A stretch of 64,000 bases of DNA from Ophioderma brevispina (Eukaryota > Echinodermata > Ophiuroidea > Amphilepidida > Ophiodermatidae): positions 1 through 64,000 of the forward strand of contig JAMKCH010022389.1 of the NCBI GenBank assembly GCA_023653785.1. The letters run 5' to 3'. Position numbers and translations under genes: made by a program. Positions 58,200 to 64,000 of the stretch are shown here, one piece after another. Under the pieces are notes generated by a model, which worked only from the letters and a program-made list of their open reading frames with translations, had not been told where the DNA came from and did no database searches. Position 1 is the stretch's first letter. The number at the start of each line of letters is the position of its first letter.

Positions 58200-60060
58200 C
58201 CGTCCGGCCTAGCTTCCGTAGTCTAGGGTTATCGGATCGGTATCTATCTCCATGGAATCTGAGACTGGTCTAAAAGTTTTTTGACCGCTTTGTTATACTG
58301 CTTTTGTTTGTCTCCTCCCCATACTAGCAATTCTGTTGTGGATTTGAGGACTGGACGTCATGGTGGAAGTTGAGAAGCCTGTGGAAGAGGGAGTCTTAAA
58401 ACCCTGATCTTTGTTTGTTTGGGATAGTTTGTTAATAGTTCCGAAGTGTTGCGATCGTCTTTTCTTGAAGAAGCTCTGGATGGCTTTTGTTGTTTCTTTG
58501 GGTCATTTCAAATCATCAACCACCTTCTGAGTCAATTTTGAACAGCTTCTCCTCCTCAGCAACCTTTTGCTAATCCATTCTTACCCCATAGCTCAGTCCA
58601 TAATGGTTCACCCCTCCTTAAATAACCGCCTTCAGAAATGGATCATTTCTACGTGCTAAAAATAGACATGCGCTGAAATAGCAGAACCACAAAGTTCCAT
58701 CTGAAGACAACTGAGACAACAACGCTTTATTGCCATCTGCCTTGACAGATCAATTGCTGTTACCAAAGGAATAGCTCCCTGTAACGAATTTTCCTGAATA
58801 GACCACAGGGGGGGTGTTTGTCATTCTTGGAAACATCACTTCTTTTGCTTTTCTTACAGATTTTTTCCCGCATTGAACCTCTGGCAGAAATAGGTGCCTT
58901 AAAGAACTTTTCCACCGATGCATCAGCATCAATTCACCCACCATCTTTGTTATCTGATCTTCTTGGGATAAGGTGGAGTTCTTTGTTTTCTTCCCACCAA
59001 CAATGCCTCGTCAAAACACTCCCTTTTGCCTTTTCCATTTTTTCATCAGCCTGATGAGGGGTTAGGCATATCTAATAAGCCTCCTTCCTTGGGCTTTTGC
59101 ACATCAAGTTTCTCTTTGTCTGTGGAACCAAACTTGGCATTTCATTAACTTGCCTGCCTGATCATTTTTTTCCCATGATTCTCCAAAGCTGGTAATCTCC
59201 AGCCATCAAGTACTGCATCTCCTCGTGAACATGATCTGGGTCCCCGGTGGCCCTATGGAGTCGAGGTAGTCGATGAATGGGAATCTATCTATCCTGACCA
59301 CTGTCCTCTGATTCCGAGGATGCTGAATGAGCCCTTTTTTTAGCTCTCTTGACCGGCCCTGACCGAACCTAGACCGCGAATCGCCGAGATTAACGACCCT
59401 GACCCCAGTTGCTCTAGCATATCTCTAAAACTATTCATCTGTTTTTGCTGGAGCTGATCTACATAATCCACTGGGACTCGGCAAACTGCCCCTCATGACG
59501 AGGTTGAGACATCCCTTCGTGGGATAAGAACCTGCGGAACCGGCCTGTATTGTGGGAATATGGGCCTATATCATACTCCATGGATGGTTGATCCCTTTCA
59601 TAATCCCTCTGATAAAGAGACCTAGGGGAAAGAGCATCTCGGCCCCGTATTGGCGCGAGCACACGAGCATCTATGACCATCACAGTTTTCATACATCTGA
59701 TACCCAGAATGAGAAACCGTAATCATGCTTCCTTTCGGAAGGCCTACATACTAACTCGACCGTCATGGCCACCTTTCGAAGGCATGGAGGATTTTCAGAT
59801 TATCAATTTGTACACTTGTTACACTTCCATCACGACGGCCATTTCGGGAAGGCGTGACACCGCAGCTTGCACATCGAGGCCCCGTGCATCGGGAAGCTCG
59901 ATGTTTCCACCGTGCATACATGTGTACATGTGGTTGAGAACCTGTCCATTCGGACCACTAACAGTATCTTGTTGCTCATATACCACTCACTGAGTTTTTT
60001 GTGAACACCTCTGACAATTCTTCTTTCCATAATTTGCGTATCAACTTGTACCAATTACCT
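58200..60060 (-). mobile_element. possible gag-like 5' part of the DIRS-like element
   Basis: On the - strand, pieces of charged protein-like sequence ('RIDRFPFIDYLDS', 'PRNQRTVVRI', 'NSNGSVKADGNKALLSQLSS') lie upstream of the polymerase in consistent orientation. No gag domain can be named. Assignment rests on position. Confidence 0.35.
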
Positions 60061-60187
60061 TGTAAAACCAAATTTTCCAAACTGGAAATTTGAATATCGC
60101 TGTTACTATTCTCCGTCCATATGAGATGATAAAAAGTAAGATACGCATGACCAGATCAGGTCATTGAACCAATGGCGCGAACCAGAT

Positions 60188-60594
60188 GCTTCTAAGAGAT
60201 TTTGGCCCTAAATGTATGCTCCAGGACCAGCTGCTCATGACCATATGCTCCTGGAGCAGGGTCCCGGAGGCATCTGGTCCTGAGCATATGGTCCTGGACA
60301 GAAATAAGCGGAACAATATTCGAAGTCAAATATGCTCCAGGATCATATGTGAATACTCAAATGGTCCACGGAGCATATGGCAAATAGGCGCCGGAACAGT
60401 GGAGAAATATCTAAGTCAAAACTGCTCCCGGCGCATATTGCCCTATGCTCCTGGACCTTTGCGTAGTTGCTCTTTTCCAGATTATTTATGCTCCAGGACC
60501 ATATGCTCCAGGACCGCGCTCCGGGACCATCTCCAGGAGCATAGGTCCGGGAGCAGTGGTCTGGCGCAAATTTCGGGCCAAAACTCTTAGAAGC
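60188..60594. mobile_element. 407-bp hAT-like MITE with CTCCAGGACCATATG repeats
   Basis: The left end 'gcttctaagagattttggcc' and the complement of the right end 'gcttctaagagttttggccc' match nearly fully. 'gaaccagat' stands just left and 'gaacagat' just right, an 8-bp target duplication apart from one extra C. The interior is packed with near-palindromic 'atgctccaggaccatatgct' variants. Eight-base duplications are typical of hAT elements. There is no transposase. Confidence 0.75.
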
Positions 60595-60599
60595 GAACA

Positions 60600-61660
60600 G
60601 ATGAGGTCGGTTGTTTCTCGTTTGTTATGGGGCTTTAAAAGCTGGAAAATTGCTCTCCTAACAGGATGGTCGCGCCAGTTGATTTGAAGCCGAAGGAAGG
60701 CGCAGTATAAACAGATTTTTTTCCATCGGACGATGGTATAAAATCGGAATAGATTAAAGCCACTACATTGCAAGTTACCCTAGCATCTGTGTAGCAAGCA
60801 ACATGATGGCAGAATATCACAGTCCTGCACAGAGTTGGGTAGTTGTATCATGTAGCAGTGCAAAGTCCTCTTGCGTTCCAATTATTTTAAGCATTAAGGA
60901 CATGGATTATGCCCACTAGGAATTTCATTTACATTCCTAGCAGTAGAAGAAACAACAATGTTGATTGGATGATAGCGCACCCATCACAGTGGATAACTGC
61001 TCAGTTCATTGACATGTAATGGATGATATGATCCATGGTTTTGAGAGTACCATTATGTTTTCAAGCCCAGAAAGCACACACTATGAGTTAAAATTTGCTC
61101 ATCAACCAAGGGCACAGTTCAGTGGGGTTGTACGTGTACATGCATGATATGAACTGATCTTGTGTTATTCTAGGTATAATTATTATACAAAACACTCAGT
61201 GTTGTGTTTTCTAAAAACTGTTGAATGAAAGCTATTGAACTGTGCCATAGGAGTTGATTCTCATGCCTCCTAGGTGTCATAGCATTGTTTGTAAATTTTT
61301 TTCCTGTAAGTGAATTTTGTCATCGCGGTGCAATGGACTGTGGTTAAAATATTTGAATCTATTTGATACCAAGGGGCACTCACCTATTGAATGGAAATGC
61401 TGTATAAGGCGGCCCATTTTTCAAACCAGTGGTATTTCAAAATTAAGGTTGACGCATTGAGTATGGTTGATGCCTGAAAATATATACTGTGGTGATATTA
61501 TCTCTCTAATATACAAGGGGTTTCCTATGATCTCTGAGTATTTACACTAACATATTAAGTACTAACATCCTCGCGAAGCCGGAGGTTGTCTTTTTAAAGA
61601 CATTCTGTTAACAATTCATTTCAGTCATGCGGGCCGTCATGTTGCATGGTCGAGCTATGA
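60600..61660. other. no gene recognised
   Basis: This is AT-rich sequence without a supported open frame. It contains 'ggagttgattctcatgcctcctagg' (split here as 'gttgattctc' and 'tgcctcctagg', near 61,253), which resembles the arm of the inverted element at 56.2 kb. Confidence 0.5.
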
Positions 61661-61885
61661 TTTTGTGTTTTCATAACAGGGTGTTTCTCGGACTTTGCAT
61701 TTAATGTCTCGGACTTTGTGTTGCTATAACATTGTGTCTCTACTTATATGACTTTATGTCTCTATGCTTTGTGTGTTTATTTAATATTGTGTTTCTGTGA
61801 CTGCGTCTTTATTGACTTTGTGTTTCTATAAACTTTGGCGTTTTCTTACGTTAAAACTCAGTGTTTTTTACTTTGTATTTTTATA
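61660..61885 (-). repeat. minisatellite, inverted copy
   Basis: 'gtgtttctataaactttg', 'ctataacattgtgtctct' and 'atgactttatgtctctatg' are the reverse complement of the minisatellite at 55,640-55,870. Confidence 0.8.
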
Positions 61886-62284
61886 AAACTGTGATGTGTC
61901 AAAATAAAAGAAATATAGAGGGAGTCCAAGTCTGAATTGATGGTTGGTACATAATTCACATATCTACCTGGCATGTCAGTGAAACTTTGAAATATGACCG
62001 ATTTTTTTTAATGAAAACAAACAACAAAACACCAATAAATTAAAAATATTTGTAACAAAAATGGATTCAGACGTGTAAAAAACTAGTCTACACAAGGACA
62101 AGGTTGGTGGGGAACCTTCACCAAACATTTTTTTCATTTTATTATTTTTTATTTTTTAAATTTCTTTTACAATTCGAAATCTGCTAAGCACGAATATTGA
62201 ATTATAAAATGAATCCAGTCCAGGCTGGTTAATAGATGTAAATAGCGACTCAGGAATATGTAAAAACATCTAATATGTAGCCAT

Positions 62285-62575
62285 ATATGAGCTTCACTGA
62301 GAAATTTCCCCTGGGTCATAGAAAAAGTGTTACCTTCTCAGAAGAAACCTTCAAAGATTCTTTAAGAACTCAAAAATGGTTCTCAAAATATGATGGAGAA
62401 ACATTTTGGTTCTATAAAGAACCTTTTTTGTACTTCAAATGTTTCCGAACTTCTCTCTTGAAACTTATAAAAATTTTCTTCAAAGATTTGGAAGAATCGA
62501 AAAAGTTCTTTTGGAACCAACACGATTCAGTATCATATTTGGGGATTTTTTGGTTCTGTAGAGAACCTTAAGCAG
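62285..62575. mobile_element. remnant of the TTCTATAAAGAACC MITE family
   Basis: 'ttggttctataaagaacctt', 'aaaatggttct' and 'tggttctgtagagaacctta' are words of the hairpin element at 9.7-10.5 kb. Only part of one or both arms is visible. Confidence 0.6.
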
Positions 62576-62830
62576 CATTTTCTTATTAACTGATGTTTAA
62601 CCACTTGCTTATTCATCTGAAATTGTATTTTTGCTATAATTATTTATGTACACAGTATGCATTTGTATATCTTTATTTTGCACAGGGAAAGAAATCCATA
62701 TCATTGTGTTTGGGCTGTGAAGCCCATTTTTCTTTCCTGAGTTACTATTTTGACTCATGCTTTAATTAGTAACTCAAAAAAAATATTTATTATTATTATT
62801 ATTTTAAGGTTCTCATGAGAAGATAACTTT
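62575..62830 (+). mobile_element. 5'-truncated LINE 3' end
   Basis: 'aagcagcatttt' through 'tagtaactcaaa' and an ATT-repeat tail match the LINE 3' end at 9,058-9,712, without the 420-bp insertion. The copy starts at or near the 3' untranslated region and carries no coding part. Confidence 0.7.
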
Positions 62831-62839
62831 TGGTCCTTT

Positions 62840-64000
62840 TGGTTCCTCAGGTTGTATTGCAAGTTAGGTCTAATTATATAGGGCTAATATTTCGGTATCA
62901 TTATTTGATGTTAATACACCTCTTATATTTTTTCAATTTCAAAAACATCGTGCTGTAGTCAAGAATGTTGCCCTCATGAGTTGAAAATGTCTGGTTTGGC
63001 CAGTAACGAGATTGCCGCATGCATACTGCGTTTGAATCTTGAGAGTCTCACCATAAAGGTCGTCCGATTTTAATCGGAAAAAAAAAAAGAAAAAAAAATA
63101 ACATTTATATCCGTGGTCTTGTGTGTCTCTATTCATGTCTGTCAAACATGAGTTGATACATTTAGTTGAACTTTATGTTTAAATTGAGCAGAAGTTCTTT
63201 GTGCAAACATGGATCAAGTTCCTCATTAATTGGTATTAGTTCGTGGGATCAAAGAGAGATGCTTGCATAAGACAGTGGACGGCATATCGGCGAAGTAATG
63301 ATTTCCTGCGCATACTAGTTGTCTAATTATACCTTTCAATACTCTGGGTATGTCAAGTGCAAAAAAGTTGAACATGATGAAACATGAATAAGTTATCCAC
63401 AATTCTTTTCCGAAATATCAGTGACCAGTCAGTAGATATACATCATGCAGCATTGACTCGAGGCAAATAATAGCAATGTTGATAACCAGTAAATCCACTC
63501 GGTATGAGAGGATAAAGCCCACAATGACTTTTCAACTGTTTGGAAATAACAATGGCTCTTGTTACTTCCATATAAAAAGGGATTTCAGTGCTCATCAACT
63601 GATTAAGATTGAGCTATTTTTCTTTCATGACGCAAGCACAGATACTCGTCCTCGTTCAGCAATAAATAAATCTTAGGCTTCTACTACTGTGCGTTCAATA
63701 AACCTAGACCATATATTAGGTCATTCATTTCCGAAAAGGAAACAAAGATGAACAAAAAATATACAAGGAAGTTTGTTGGCAGACTGAGACCTAAATCTTT
63801 GTGCAGAAACAAAACTTAATTACAGTAACTTGTCGCGTAACCCCGTTTCTTTTGAATTTAACGTGTTGTTAGCATATGTCGCTAGACCCCCTTCTTTGTA
63901 TTTTTCTAAATACCTAGTGGTTAAATGCATAGAAATGAGTATCGCAGTAGTCGTAAGTTATGGAATCTTGGTTCCTGCACAAAAATTGTTAGGTCACAGT
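62840..64000. other. no gene recognised
   Basis: A poly-A-rich tract lies near 63,078-63,100 and short open frames of about 60-70 codons have no known domain. Nothing else is supported. Confidence 0.5.

Noticed and set aside
60445..60773. Open frames of 80-134 codons on both strands
   Set aside because: They lie on the palindromic MITE and adjacent sequence. Both-strand openness reflects the repeat composition.

Overview
This is a non-coding-rich eukaryotic (metazoan) window. Genes are sparse and split by introns with GT-AG borders, and the rest is AT-rich repetitive DNA: foldback elements, LINE and DIRS-like retroelements, tRNA-derived SINEs, microsatellites and satellite blocks. The palindrome TAGGCCTA and its shorter forms recur through the window, and there are many G or C homopolymers longer than 12 bases. 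From memory this texture fits an invertebrate deuterostome such as an echinoderm or hemichordate. That assignment is an inference from texture and cannot be proved from the sequence alone.

Layout. 1-3.4 kb: no recognisable gene. 3.4-7.4 kb: two tandem arrays of the same ~167-bp unit in opposite orientation, a foldback-type element of about 4 kb. 7.6-9.7 kb: a decayed non-LTR (LINE) reverse transcriptase with its 3' end, followed directly by a 0.74-kb hairpin MITE (9.72-10.47). 10.5-18.6 kb: no gene. 18.6-19.35 kb: an inverted-repeat element built from a short CATGNCGAGTTT motif. 21.98-24.78 kb: a secreted YHYH-domain protein gene with clearly conserved peptides but at least five apparent frame breaks. 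25-28.6 kb: dispersed repeats and odd palindromes. 29.2-33.8 kb: a ~1.95-kb unit duplicated in tandem, each copy ending in a ~108-bp satellite. 34.0-35.1 kb: a second satellite of ~147 bp. 36.3-43.3 kb: several inverted-repeat elements and a ~305-bp tandem repeat carrying TGACCTTTGACCTC.

The best gene is on the + strand at 48.3-55.4 kb. At least four clean exons encode five PGPxxY-like SHIPPO/STPGR repeats of an ODF3/CIMAP-type ciliary or sperm-tail microtubule protein. A plausible first exon lies at 48,265. The exon phases require one more exon between 49.9 and 52.7 kb, and the protein continues past 55.37 kb. Two SINEs and several MITEs lie in or beside this gene.

56.4-58.1 kb (- strand) holds a decayed reverse transcriptase-RNase H of a DIRS/Ngaro-like tyrosine-recombinase retrotransposon, with a possible upstream gag-like stretch to 60.06 kb. 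It is bracketed at 55.6 and 61.7 kb by the same minisatellite in opposite orientations. At 60.19-60.59 kb is a MITE with an apparent 8-bp target duplication. The last 1.7 kb contain a second copy of the LINE 3' end and nothing else recognised.

I found no convincing new biochemical system. The most interesting items are the unusual foldback elements, the DIRS-like element with inverted flanks, the macro-duplicated satellite unit, and the contrast between clean ODF3-type exons and a heavily frame-broken YHYH gene, which may mark unpolished assembly.
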